A program made the translations under genes and the position numbers. The notes below the pieces were generated by a model, which was not told the DNA's origin, ran no database searches, and saw nothing but the letters and a program-made list of their open reading frames with translations. This document shows positions 7,126-16,097 of a DNA stretch of 64,000 bases, in pieces. Source of the DNA: Hirschia litorea. GTDB taxonomy: Bacteria > Pseudomonadota > Alphaproteobacteria > Caulobacterales > Hyphomonadaceae. The DNA is taken from contig NZ_JBHTBR010000002.1 of the NCBI RefSeq assembly GCF_042665075.1, positions 1,302,001 through 1,366,000 on the forward strand, given 5' to 3'. Numbering within the stretch: the stretch's first letter is position 1; every line of letters begins with the position of its first letter.

Positions 7126-9863
7126 TCAAGCTAGAACACAAAACAGCTTACGTTCGCGCCTATTCGGAGAAAACTCAAAAGAAGCCAGTTAGCCAACATA
7201 AGAAGCGAAACAATGTTGATACACCGTCTGACTGGTCACTCGTATTTGATTGCGAAACAAACATTGATGCAGCTCAAGCATTACGGGTGGGCTTTTATCA
7301 AGTCCGCAAGTCAGGTGAGCTTAAATCAGAGGGCTTATTTTATGATCCTGACAATGTGTCGAACTCTGATCTTAAAACCATCCAGTCTTATGCTGCGAAC
7401 CATAAGCTAAACATTGGAACCGTCCATGAGTTTAGACACAAAGTATTTCTTCGTGTTGGATATGAAGCACGCGCGTCGATTATAGGGTTTAATCTACCTT
7501 TCGATATATCCCGCATTGCTTTGGACTGTGGTCCTGCGAGAGGAAGCCTTAGAGGGGGCTTTACCTTCAAGCTTTCTGAAGATCGCACCAATCCACAAGT
7601 CAGAGTGAAGCATCTTAGTTCAACAGCCGCGCTCTATGACTTTGCTAAACCTAAAGGACAAGACACGCCACGCGGAATGCGTAAGAAGGGTTTGAAAGTT
7701 GAACCTCATCGAGGTTATTTCATTGACATAAGAACGATTGCTATGGCCCTGACGAGCCGTAAGCATAGTCTAAAGGGCTTGGCTCAGTTCCTGAAGGTGG
7801 AGACGCAAAAACAAGAGACTGAAGAGCATGGCGGCCCTATAACAGAAGCCTATCTTGATTACGCGCGTGCTGATGTTCAAGCGACTTGGGAATGCTACGT
7901 AAAACTCAAAGCACAATATGACAGTCACGGGTTAGAAACACCGCAGCACCGCATTTTGTCTGAGGCTAGTATTGGAAAAGCTTACCTTAAACAAAAGCAA
8001 GTGAAGCCTTTGCTTGAATGTCAGACTGATCTTCATAGAGAAGACATTGGCCCGATTATGAGTGCTTACTTTGGTGGCCGTGCTGAAGCGCGTATCCGAA
8101 GAGAAATTACTCAAGTTCATTATGCTGATTTCAAGAGCATGTATCCAACGGTAAATGCACTAATGGGGCTTAGTCGCTTTCTTATCGCAGATGGTTATAC
8201 CCAATCCGATACAACACAAAATACACAAGAATTCTTGAACACTGCTACTCTTGAAGATCTTCAAAGCAAGAGCACTTGGAAACAGCTTACAACGCTTGTT
8301 TGGCTTAAATCTGATGATGACCTTTTACCCTTCCGCTCCAAGTATGGAGATGAGAAAGGCACGCTCACCATTGGGCTAAATCATATCTCTTCAGATACAA
8401 CGCTCTGCTACTCTCTTGCAGATGTATTGGCTTCCAAAATTCTAACAGGTAAGACGCCTCAAATTGAAAAGGCCATAACCTTTAAAGCTGGTCCAAAACA
8501 AGATGACATTCTGCCAATCAATCTATTTGGAAAGCCTGAATATCGCGTTGATCCACTTAATGAGGATGTGTTTGTAAAGTTCGTCAATTTACGTGATGAA
8601 GCCAAAGCCCGCAAAGACCCGTTACAACAAGCCATTAAGATCATAGCGAATGCAACTTGCTACGGTATCTTCGTTGAGGTCTTAAGAGATGAAGCGCCTA
8701 AACCTGAAACGCTAAACATCTATGGTCCTGATGGTAATGGCTTTGAAACGAGTTCAACAGCTTTAGAAGAGCCTGGAAAATACTTTAATCCTGTCTTGGC
8801 TGTTCTCATAACAAGTGCAGCGCGACTTATGTTAGCTTTGGCAGAACGTCTCACCACAGATCAAGGCTTAGCTTATACATTCTGCGATACTGACAGTATT
8901 GCGATGACTAAGCCAGATGACATGAGTGACAAAGATTTCTATCAGCGCGCTCAAAGTGTCATTGATTGGTTTGAGCCGCTAAATCCATACCAGAAGCAAG
9001 GCTCAATTCTTCAAAGTGAAGATGCAAATTACCATGCTGAAACTGGCAAGTTGGAACCTCTTTATTGTTTAGCTATCTCAGCTAAACGCTATGCTTTGTT
9101 TAATTTGGATGAAGACGAAAAACCAATCATTAGAAAAGCGTCCGCGCATGGTTTAGGCCATTTGATGGAGCCTTATAATGCAAGCAATCCTGCACCTTGT
9201 ATTCCTAAGCCTGTTATCCCCGTTCATGAGATAGGTGTGAAGCATTGGCAGCATGATTTTTGGTATGTGATCATCACGTCTTTTCTTAAAGGTGAACCTA
9301 ACAAAATACCGCGTGATTTCCATCCTGCTTTAGCAAAGCCAGCCCTTAGTCGTTATGGAGCGACTAGCCCTGCAATGCTTTCTTGGATGAAACATTTTAA
9401 CGAGGGTAAGACATACGCTCAAAGTGTGAAGCCGTTTAACTTCCTTACAGCACCGCTTTTGAGAACTGAATGGTACACGCCTGCACAATTTGAAGGTAAT
9501 ATACCTGGAGCCAATCCAATCCGCGGCCGTCCTAACGAAGCGTCTAAACCAAAACCGATAGCTCCTTTTGAACGTGATTGCGATATTGCGATAAGTAGGA
9601 TGTTTGATCGGAAGACAGGTGAAACCGTCTCAAAAGAAGTGCTCAAAACCTATGCTGCAGCGCTTGCATCCTACCATTTCAGTCCTGAAGACAAGTTTGA
9701 TAATGGCGGATCGTATGATCACGGACCGACACGCAGGAAACACATAAAAGTAGATGGTCTTCAGCTTATTGGGAAAGAAGCAAACAAGGTTGGAGAAGCT
9801 GGACAGCCTGATCCGGTAGCTACGGTGGTAGTCGAATATTCAGACAGTAACGGAATGACGTAA
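7122..9863 (+). CDS. polB: Family B DNA polymerase (casposon replicase)
   Basis: A 913-residue PolB. Exonuclease motifs are FDCET (42-46), GFNLPFD (122-128) and YARAD (247-251). The YxGG-like YFGGR is at 316-320. Polymerase motif A is ADFKSMYP (335-342), motif B KIIANATCYG (506-515), motif C CDTDS (588-592), and the KxY element is KRY (655-657). All catalytic aspartates are present, so proofreading and synthesis are expected. In casposons PolB is thought to copy the excised element. The gene is coupled to the HNH gene by ATGA and to the following gene by TAATG. The C-terminal 200 residues are not recognised. Confidence 0.92.
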   Translation: MIKLEHKTAYVRAYSEKTQKKPVSQHKKRNNVDTPSDWSLVFDCETNIDAAQALRVGFYQVRKSGELKSEGLFYDPDNVSNSDLKTIQSYAANHKLNIGTVHEFRHKVFLRVGYEARASIIGFNLPFDISRIALDCGPARGSLRGGFTFKLSEDRTNPQVRVKHLSSTAALYDFAKPKGQDTPRGMRKKGLKVEPHRGYFIDIRTIAMALTSRKHSLKGLAQFLKVETQKQETEEHGGPITEAYLDYARADVQATWECYVKLKAQYDSHGLETPQHRILSEASIGKAYLKQKQVKPLLECQTDLHREDIGPIMSAYFGGRAEARIRREITQVHYADFKSMYPTVNALMGLSRFLIADGYTQSDTTQNTQEFLNTATLEDLQSKSTWKQLTTLVWLKSDDDLLPFRSKYGDEKGTLTIGLNHISSDTTLCYSLADVLASKILTGKTPQIEKAITFKAGPKQDDILPINLFGKPEYRVDPLNEDVFVKFVNLRDEAKARKDPLQQAIKIIANATCYGIFVEVLRDEAPKPETLNIYGPDGNGFETSSTALEEPGKYFNPVLAVLITSAARLMLALAERLTTDQGLAYTFCDTDSIAMTKPDDMSDKDFYQRAQSVIDWFEPLNPYQKQGSILQSEDANYHAETGKLEPLYCLAISAKRYALFNLDEDEKPIIRKASAHGLGHLMEPYNASNPAPCIPKPVIPVHEIGVKHWQHDFWYVIITSFLKGEPNKIPRDFHPALAKPALSRYGATSPAMLSWMKHFNEGKTYAQSVKPFNFLTAPLLRTEWYTPAQFEGNIPGANPIRGRPNEASKPKPIAPFERDCDIAISRMFDRKTGETVSKEVLKTYAAALASYHFSPEDKFDNGGSYDHGPTRRKHIKVDGLQLIGKEANKVGEAGQPDPVATVVVEYSDSNGMT

Positions 9864-10447
9864 TGGGTTGGGAACGAATGACTGAAACAATTAGAGTTTG
9901 TGATTGTGGAGAAGGTACCATTACGTACATCTATGAGATGGATGATTGGAACAGAACTCGGAGTTGGGAAGAATTCCAATGCCTGCATTGCAAAGCAGAA
10001 CATCAAATCATCATCGATAAGCGTCAACGAGATCACTTAAAGCGTGAGGCTCTTCTCAAGGAAGCTCAAAAGTTAGCTACTGATTGCTATCTTGAAAAGT
10101 GGTTGGAACATTACAAAGGCCATTCATCGAAGAGAGTTTGGGAAACGCTAACAGGAGGAAAAGTTTATCCAGCGCTTGGAACATTCTATAGGCATGTTCG
10201 TCGTCGTGGACTGGAAGTGGAACTAAAATTTTGGTTCTCCAACGAACTACAAGAGTCACTGAAAATAATAGATGTCGTTGATCAAGAGATATCCAAACCT
10301 CTTGAAGATCGGAATAGAATTCCCGAATTATTTCGACGCTCATTAATCTCCATCTTGGAATATCCAATCAAAGATCGGGCGGAGCGGCGATTCGTAGAAT
10401 GGCGGAGCTTTAATATCGCAGACATCTTCGCCGAGGCGGCCGCGTAG
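9863..10447 (+). CDS. Zinc-ribbon protein, casposon operon
   Basis: A 194-residue protein starting within the polB stop (TAATG), so it is probably translated by reinitiation; a second ATG lies at 9878. C13-x-C15 and C40-x2-C43 form a likely zinc ribbon. Residues about 60-120 are basic and include a possible helix-turn-helix (TGGKVYPALGTFYRHVRRRG). I do not recognise the family. A DNA-binding or replication-accessory role is inferred from its coupling to polB. Its last 105 bases overlap the 3' end of the convergent TIR-STAND gene, which suggests that the cargo abuts the end of this operon. Confidence 0.72.
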   Translation: MGWERMTETIRVCDCGEGTITYIYEMDDWNRTRSWEEFQCLHCKAEHQIIIDKRQRDHLKREALLKEAQKLATDCYLEKWLEHYKGHSSKRVWETLTGGKVYPALGTFYRHVRRRGLEVELKFWFSNELQESLKIIDVVDQEISKPLEDRNRIPELFRRSLISILEYPIKDRAERRFVEWRSFNIADIFAEAAA

Positions 10448-13400
10448 GATGGAGGCTTTGTCTATCATGTTTTGGTCTATCAGGCGGATGTAGGGGGTTT
10501 CTTTTCCATTCTTGTCTTGTTCTAAAGAAGCAATTAGATGGGAATTACAAAAGCGATCGAAATCATCTTTTTGCGGTTTGATTAGACCTGTCCATGTAAT
10601 ATCCCATATACGGACTGTGTTGTCCCAACTCCACGTGAGGATATGTGTTTCATCCTTACTAAAGACGGCACCACTGACCCAGTTCCCATGTTGTAATGCG
10701 GATCCGACCTGCAGGCCAGTTTGCGTATCCCATATCCGCGCGGAGTTGTCATTACTCCAAGTAAGGATACTTGTTCCATCCCTGTTAAAGACGGCACCAT
10801 TGATCTCATCCTCATGCTTTAATGAGGCCCCCACCTGCAGGCCAGTGCGAATATCCCATATCCGCGCTGCATGATCATTGCCCCATGTGAGAACGCGCGT
10901 TTCACCCTTATTAAAAACAGCACCATTGATCCCATCCTCATGTTTTAATGAGGTCCCTACCTGCAGGCCGGTGTGTGTATCCCATATCCGCGCTGCATGA
11001 TCATCGCCCCATGTGAGGATGAGTGTTTCATCCTCGTTAAAGGAAGCACCATTGATATGATCCTCATGCTTTAGAGCTGGTCCAATTTGCTGGCCTGTAT
11101 ATACGCCCCATATCCGCGCTGTGTTGTCCCAACTCCATGTGAGGATGCGTGTTCCATCCTTGCTCAAGACGGCACCATTGATACCATCCTCGTGTTTTAG
11201 AACTGTTCCAATTTGTTGGCCTGTATATACATCCCATATCCGCGCAGTATTGTCCCAACTCCATGTGATGACGCGTGTTCTATTCTGGCTAAAGACGACA
11301 TCATCGGTTTCCCCCACATGCTTCAATGTGAAGGATCCAATCTGCTGGCCGGATTGTACGTCCCATGTTCTCACTGTGTTGTTCCCACTCAGTGTGAGAA
11401 CGCGCGTTTCACCCTTATAAAAAACAGCACCATTGATCCCATCCTCATGTTTTAATGAGGTCCCCACCTGCAGGCCGGTGTGTGTATCCCATATCCGCGC
11501 TGTATCATCATCGCCCCATGTGAGGATGCGTGTTTCATCCTCGTTAAAGGAAACACCTTTGATCCAATCTTCATGTTTTAGTACGCGTTCATTTTGTACA
11601 TTCCATATTCGTACTGTATCGCCCCCACTCAGTGTGAGAATGCGTGTTCCATCCTTGCTAAAGGTGGCACTACTGACCCAATCCTCATGTTTTAGAGTTG
11701 GTCCAATTTGCTTACCGGTTTGTGCGTCCCATATTCGTGCTGTATCATCATCGCCCCATGTGAGGATGCGTGTTTCATCCGCGTTTAAGGAAGCACCATT
11801 GATATTATCGTTGTGAATTAAGGCTGGCCAGACCTCTCTCCCTGTTTGAGCATCGAAGCGAAGCGTTGCGTTAATCGTTATTGTAAATATATATGTGCCG
11901 TCTTTGTTTAAAATGGCACCTTCAACCTTACTAGTATGCTCCATTGTAGGGCCAATTTGCTGGCCTGTTTGTGTGTCCCACAACCGCGTTGTGTTGTCTC
12001 CACTCCATGTGAGGATGCGTGTTCCATCCTTGCTAAAGGTGGCACCACTGACCCAATCCTCGTGTTTTAGAACTGGTCCAATTTGCTGGCCTGTATATAC
12101 ATCCCATATCCGCGCTGCATCATCATCGCCCCATGTAAGGACGCGCGTTTTACCCTTGTTAAAAACAGCACCTTTGATCTCGTTCTCATACTGTAGTGCG
12201 GGTCCTATATGCTGCCCGGTTTGCACATCGTAGATGCCGGCGGTGCTATCATTTTTCCAGGTGAGTATACGTGTTCCATCCTCACTAAAAAGGGCGTCAT
12301 TGACATTTTCCTCATACTGTAACGTGGGACCAATCTGCTGTTTCGTTTGTGTATCCCATACCCGCGCGATGCTATCATTACTCCAAGTAAGGATACGTGT
12401 TTCATCCTCAATAAAGGAGGCCCCAATTATCTGTACCCCCCCACTAAAGAGGGAGTTATTGACATAATCAACGTGTTTTAGGGGGGAGCCGATCTGGTGC
12501 CCGGATTGTGCGTCCCACAACCGCGCTGTGTTGTCCCTATTCCATGTGAGGATGCGTGTTCCATCCTTGCTCAAGACGGCACCATACACATGGCCCTCAT
12601 GCTTGATACTCAATGTATGGTTTGAGAACTTCTGGGCATTTGACCTAAATCGGCTAAAGGCTTCTTTAGATGCTGGAGACAGGAGTGTATCTTGAGCGCC
12701 AAGAATTACAAGTTTGGATGCTCGCAAGTAATCGCCTTCATCTTCATACTGTCCAGCGACACTTGCAGTAATCAGAGATTCTATTCTTGCATCATTTCTT
12801 ATTTTCCTGATTGTTTGCCACCCACCCCACAGAAGGCCTAGAAATGCAATAGAAATGGTGGCGAGAGTGAAACGTTGCCAAAAGATTCTTTGTTTTTCTT
12901 TTTCCTCAGCTTTACGAATTTGCTCTTCTTCTTTGTGTTTAATCGTTTCCTGATGCGTGTGACATGCATTTAGATAGACCTCTCCCACCGGTCCGATGAG
13001 TGATTTCAGATCTGCACGCTTAAGAAGGTCCAATGCTTGCGTCAATCGTTCGCCACTGTGAACAAGCAGATCGCTCTTGTGTTCTATTTCTTGAGTTTGC
13101 TGCTTACGCCATAATTTCGCGGCTTGCTGAACCTGATGCAAGTGCTCAAGTTGAAAACGTTCTTCACCTATCCATGCAGAAAGTCCATGCCAATGCCGCA
13201 GCACGGCTTCATGTGAGACTTCAATACAGCTTTCGGCTTTGACTATTGATTGCACAAGTAAGCGTTCATCTACAAAATGCGCAACCAGCTTATGTAGATG
13301 TATGGGTAAGCTAGAAAGAAAGGATACACGCCGCATAGGGGATGAATTTGCTTCATCAAGTTGGACAAGCCAAGGAATAAAAATCTGGCGAGCGAGTCTG

Positions 13401-14785
13401 TCTAGCTCTGATCGACTTGAAGGAAGGTCAGGGTCTGCTTCTGCTCGTTTAAATACAGCTTCAACCGCTATATTAATAGCTCCATCCAGGCCGCCAAGTC
13501 CTTCATTATATTTGATAAGTTCCAGAAGATTATTATCCACATATTCTTCAGTCAGTCTCTCAAGCGTGAAGGCCAATAAAGGCAGAGCATCAGCCGTATC
13601 AAGATCTTTTATAAGCTTTTCAGTAAGTGCCGGTTCAATCTTTAATGGTTTTTTTGAAAGCCCCGCGGGTCCTTCAATCACTTCTTTGAAGGCTTGAGGT
13701 GGAAGTGGAGGAAGATTAAACAACTCTAATTGACGTGCCAGATGTTCATGTTTCTGAAGTAAACTGAGACTATCTGAACGGATAGTGGCAATGACAACTA
13801 GGTTCGTGACCCTTGTAAGGCAATGCGTCAATAAATTTATCGCATCCTTACCTGAATGATTGTCCACTGAGAAAAGCTCTTCAGCCTGATCTATGGGAAG
13901 AACAATTGTGGGAGCACGCAGTGTTTGGGTTTCGCCCGCAGCCTTTGCAAGTCGCTCCAAGTGTCGGACACGCTGAGCTGCTATGTCATTTAAAGATTTT
14001 ATACTCCGTTCTATAATTTGATTTGATCCTGCTTCCTCTATATTGACAGAGATTGCCTTTAACACCCCTGTTTCACCCGACATTGCATCTTGTCTCGGGC
14101 GAAAAATCGGGAGGGTGATGAAATTTTCTGTGTCCCGCTGCAAGCGAGACAATAGTCCCGCTTTTAAAAAACTGGACTTACCGGCTCCGGAAGCCGCAGC
14201 TATGGTCAAAATACGCCTCGGTAATCCGCCCCGCATTTGACGTAATTTATCTAAACCCGCTATGATATGCGAATCCCGACCAAAATATATAGCCGCATCT
14301 TGCTGTTCAAGTGACCGCAAGCCGCGATAAGGCTTGCGGTCAGGCTCATTTTCCGGAGGCCACATGAAGTGTTTTGGTGATATCTGCGCTCGTGTGAGCC
14401 CGAGCCTCAAATTTTCCAATCCGCTTTCACGGGCATTTAAGGTGGAAATATCTGCAAATTGAATGGAAGCAACAAAATCAGGAATAGAGGTCGCGAGCGG
14501 TTTGATAATGACAGGAAAAATAGGTTTTCCTGATGATTCAGCATGATTGAATTCACGGAGGCATTCGGGTGAACCAATCCAGTTATCAGATAGACACACT
14601 ACCACAGCCTGACAATTATGTCCTACAAAATTGAGACGCTCACGCCATCTATCCCCAGAAACAAATTCGGAAAGATCGATAAAGATTTGGGAAGGAGCCC
14701 ACCCGCCAGATTCAATCAGCCAGTGTCTAAGTGCTTTGGCCTCCGAATTGTCTTCATTCGAATGACTAATAAAAATCTCACTCAT
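10343..14785 (-). CDS. TIR-STAND-WD40 NLR-like defence protein
   Basis: A protein of about 1480 residues. It has an N-terminal TIR domain (about 2-120; IFISHSNEDN, and SDNWIGSPECLRE with the likely catalytic glutamate near 78). A STAND NTPase follows (about 150-560; PYRGLRSLEQQDAAIYFGR lead-in, Walker A ASGAGKSS near 198-205, Walker B LPIDQAEELF). A charged helix and one membrane segment lie near 628-652, then 16 WD40 repeats from about 723 to 1398. The design matches animal NLR-like sensors: WD40 recognises a trigger, STAND oligomerises and TIR degrades NAD+. The start at 14785 (MSEIF) is preferred over 14803. The gene lies at the right end of the casposon and is probably cargo. Confidence 0.88.
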   Translation of the reverse strand: MSEIFISHSNEDNSEAKALRHWLIESGGWAPSQIFIDLSEFVSGDRWRERLNFVGHNCQAVVVCLSDNWIGSPECLREFNHAESSGKPIFPVIIKPLATSIPDFVASIQFADISTLNARESGLENLRLGLTRAQISPKHFMWPPENEPDRKPYRGLRSLEQQDAAIYFGRDSHIIAGLDKLRQMRGGLPRRILTIAAASGAGKSSFLKAGLLSRLQRDTENFITLPIFRPRQDAMSGETGVLKAISVNIEEAGSNQIIERSIKSLNDIAAQRVRHLERLAKAAGETQTLRAPTIVLPIDQAEELFSVDNHSGKDAINLLTHCLTRVTNLVVIATIRSDSLSLLQKHEHLARQLELFNLPPLPPQAFKEVIEGPAGLSKKPLKIEPALTEKLIKDLDTADALPLLAFTLERLTEEYVDNNLLELIKYNEGLGGLDGAINIAVEAVFKRAEADPDLPSSRSELDRLARQIFIPWLVQLDEANSSPMRRVSFLSSLPIHLHKLVAHFVDERLLVQSIVKAESCIEVSHEAVLRHWHGLSAWIGEERFQLEHLHQVQQAAKLWRKQQTQEIEHKSDLLVHSGERLTQALDLLKRADLKSLIGPVGEVYLNACHTHQETIKHKEEEQIRKAEEKEKQRIFWQRFTLATISIAFLGLLWGGWQTIRKIRNDARIESLITASVAGQYEDEGDYLRASKLVILGAQDTLLSPASKEAFSRFRSNAQKFSNHTLSIKHEGHVYGAVLSKDGTRILTWNRDNTARLWDAQSGHQIGSPLKHVDYVNNSLFSGGVQIIGASFIEDETRILTWSNDSIARVWDTQTKQQIGPTLQYEENVNDALFSEDGTRILTWKNDSTAGIYDVQTGQHIGPALQYENEIKGAVFNKGKTRVLTWGDDDAARIWDVYTGQQIGPVLKHEDWVSGATFSKDGTRILTWSGDNTTRLWDTQTGQQIGPTMEHTSKVEGAILNKDGTYIFTITINATLRFDAQTGREVWPALIHNDNINGASLNADETRILTWGDDDTARIWDAQTGKQIGPTLKHEDWVSSATFSKDGTRILTLSGGDTVRIWNVQNERVLKHEDWIKGVSFNEDETRILTWGDDDTARIWDTHTGLQVGTSLKHEDGINGAVFYKGETRVLTLSGNNTVRTWDVQSGQQIGSFTLKHVGETDDVVFSQNRTRVITWSWDNTARIWDVYTGQQIGTVLKHEDGINGAVLSKDGTRILTWSWDNTARIWGVYTGQQIGPALKHEDHINGASFNEDETLILTWGDDHAARIWDTHTGLQVGTSLKHEDGINGAVFNKGETRVLTWGNDHAARIWDIRTGLQVGASLKHEDEINGAVFNRDGTSILTWSNDNSARIWDTQTGLQVGSALQHGNWVSGAVFSKDETHILTWSWDNTVRIWDITWTGLIKPQKDDFDRFCNSHLIASLEQDKNGKETPYIRLIDQNMIDKASILRGRLGEDVCDIKAPPFYESPLRPIFDWIFQDGD
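10590..12615 (-). repeat. Sixteen near-identical WD40-coding repeats
   Basis: The C-terminal coding region consists of 16 tandem units of about 126 bases, each encoding a variation on INGAVFNKDGTRILTW followed by DNTARIWD and TGQQIGP. Many units agree at almost every base; unit 8 is shortened and units 2 and 6 are the most divergent. Such high similarity points to recent duplication or gene conversion. Two eight-bladed propellers could form. Confidence 0.85.
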
Positions 14786-15175
14786 GATCGTCCTCACAAT
14801 CACTTATACTAGCTTTCAGAAGATATCAGGCAAATAATGAAGCGCAAAGTTCAATTATTATGGAGAAAGTGGGGTAAGTTATAAAATTAACGTTTGGACA
14901 TAAAAATAGACCCAATGGAATATGCTTACGAACGGACTAAGGTACAGTTAGCTTTTTTATAATGTACTTCCAATCAGCAAAGCCATTAAGCAGTTTGATA
15001 ATACTTCTTGGGTCTTTCCTGTCAGAGTTTTTAACTATATTTCAAATGTTACCACAGAGGTAAGTGCTCGCAAATGCTGTGCTGCTCATCAATCCGTTTG
15101 AGGTATTTTTATTCCGTGGTGAAAAATAATAAGGTCACCATCAGTATGGGAAGTAGTGTATGACTAATGAATTTC
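14786..15175. other. Right-end non-coding region of the casposon
   Basis: About 390 AT-rich bases between the start of the TIR-STAND gene and the right inverted repeat. They must contain the promoter of that gene. I see no convincing open reading frame and no extended repeat other than a weak pair, GACCCAA near 14907 and TTGGGTC near 15009. Confidence 0.5.
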
Positions 15176-15193
15176 GGATATCACTATACCCCC
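15176..15193 (-). repeat. Right terminal inverted repeat of the casposon
   Basis: GGATATCACTATACCCCC is the inverted copy of 1309-1325, with one more base in the homopolymer at the very tip. It is directly followed by the second copy of the target-site duplication. Confidence 0.9.
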
Positions 15194-15207
15194 CCCGCGA
15201 AGGCGGG
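15194..15207 (+). repeat. Right target-site duplication
   Basis: CCCGCGAAGGCGGG, identical to 1295-1308. It continues into GAACCCAG, a sequence typical of alphaproteobacterial intergenic palindromic repeats, so the insertion target was repetitive DNA. Confidence 0.9.
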
Positions 15208-15587
15208 AACCCAGCCCAAACAATATAGACGGGCAAAGCCCGCCACATTCAATTGTCTGGATACCAGATCAAGTCTGGGAAAACGAGCTGAAAGGATATT
15301 TAAAAAACAGCAAACGCCGCCCCCGCAACCAAACCAGAGGAAAGCAAATCACTCTCCCAACCGCCTCCCCAACGAAAGTTGGGGTCCAGCACGGAGGTTC
15401 AATTTAAACAGATGGAAAGAATTTATTCCTGATTAGTAGATTTTTATCAAATTAGAACGTATATTAATTATTGTGCTGACGGAGAGGTAATGTTTGGACT
15501 AAAACCCCTCCGTCAGACACGGGCCTCACCTCGTAATGTACTGCTTCCTTCTGGAAGGGAAGCTTGAGGCAACTTTAGAGGGGTATC
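15208..15587. repeat. Intergenic palindromic repeats next to the casposon
   Basis: This stretch has no gene that I believe. It holds several hairpins: GACGGGC-AAA-GCCCGC near 15229, CCAGA-TCAAG-TCTGG near 15263, CCAAC-GAAA-GTTGG near 15369, CTGACGGAG (15476-15484) with CTCCGTCAG (15508-15516), and CTTCC-TTCT-GGAAG near 15544. The pattern resembles REP-type intergenic elements of alphaproteobacteria. The first part is the continuation of the repeat split by the casposon. Confidence 0.55.
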
Positions 15588-15980
15588 TTACTTTGGTTTC
15601 CATCGTCCTGTGGAATCATCAAAGCTAATTAGCCCTTCTTTTTTGAATCTTGATAGATGACTACTCAGTGTCCCTATTTTCAGCCCATTGATCTGTTTTT
15701 CGATAAACTCAAACAACTCAGTCAAACTGTAACCATCAAGGCGTTGAGCCGATTCTTTCGTACTAAGATCTCGAGAAGTATTCAATCGCTCTAAAACTTC
15801 TCCCAACAAATAAAACTTCAATACATTTCGCTTATTGATAGTGCTGTTGAGTGAGAACAACTGATTTTCTTCAACATGTTCTTTAATTTTCTTCAGCTGT
15901 ATTACGTACCTTTCTAAATCATATATTTCCATCTCAGTAGATCGAATTTCATCTTCTAATTTTTGAAAACTATTCTGCAT
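15588..15980 (-). CDS. Small protein with coiled coil and winged-helix-like C-terminus
   Basis: A 130-residue protein of no recognised family. Residues 1-40 look like a coiled coil (LEDEIRSTEMEIYDLERYVIQLKKIKE). The last 60 residues resemble a winged helix (IGTLSSHLSRFKKEGLISFDDSTGRWKPK, helix followed by a two-strand wing). Base composition is AT-rich compared with recQ next to it. A 36-bp palindrome lies about 120 bases upstream of its start and could be its operator. It lies outside the casposon target duplications. It may be a small regulator of foreign origin; this is inference. Confidence 0.6.
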   Translation of the reverse strand: MQNSFQKLEDEIRSTEMEIYDLERYVIQLKKIKEHVEENQLFSLNSTINKRNVLKFYLLGEVLERLNTSRDLSTKESAQRLDGYSLTELFEFIEKQINGLKIGTLSSHLSRFKKEGLISFDDSTGRWKPK

Positions 15981-16097
15981 AAGTATCTATATAACGCACT
16001 AAACGCGCCACTGCAATAGCTATCATTGCAGCAGAACCACACCTTAAAATATGAAAAACTGTTTAAAATCAGCTACATAGAAAAAAGCTATGAGCGA

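Larger units (their letters stand above)
1309..15193. mobile_element. Casposon-like self-synthesising transposon with defence cargo
   Basis: Both ends carry the inverted repeat GGGG(G)TATAGTGATATCC, and a perfect 14-bp direct repeat lies immediately outside each end. The interior holds a Cas1 homologue without Cas2 or a CRISPR array, a family B DNA polymerase, an HNH protein and small putative DNA-binding proteins. Casposons are defined by this combination (Cas1 integrase plus PolB, often HNH and HTH genes, terminal inverted repeats, target duplications of about 14-15 bp). I recall a casposon reported from the related genus Henriciella but could not check it. The element also carries a SIR2-HerA operon and a TIR-STAND-WD40 gene as apparent cargo. 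All Cas1 and PolB motifs look intact, so it may still be mobile. Confidence 0.9.

Noticed and set aside
7122..9863. Pipolin or phage origin for the family B polymerase
   Set aside because: No tyrosine recombinase, phage structural gene or tRNA attachment site lies between the inverted repeats; Cas1 and the 14-bp duplication fit a casposon better. Polymerase phylogeny could still change this.
10512..12467. Multiple plus-strand ORFs opposite the TIR-STAND gene
   Set aside because: They are periodic shadows of the WD40 repeats and share the same repeated peptides in a wrong frame.
15167..15436. Small plus-strand ORF across the right end of the element
   Set aside because: It is formed by the inverted repeat, the target duplication and palindromic repeats, which are non-coding.
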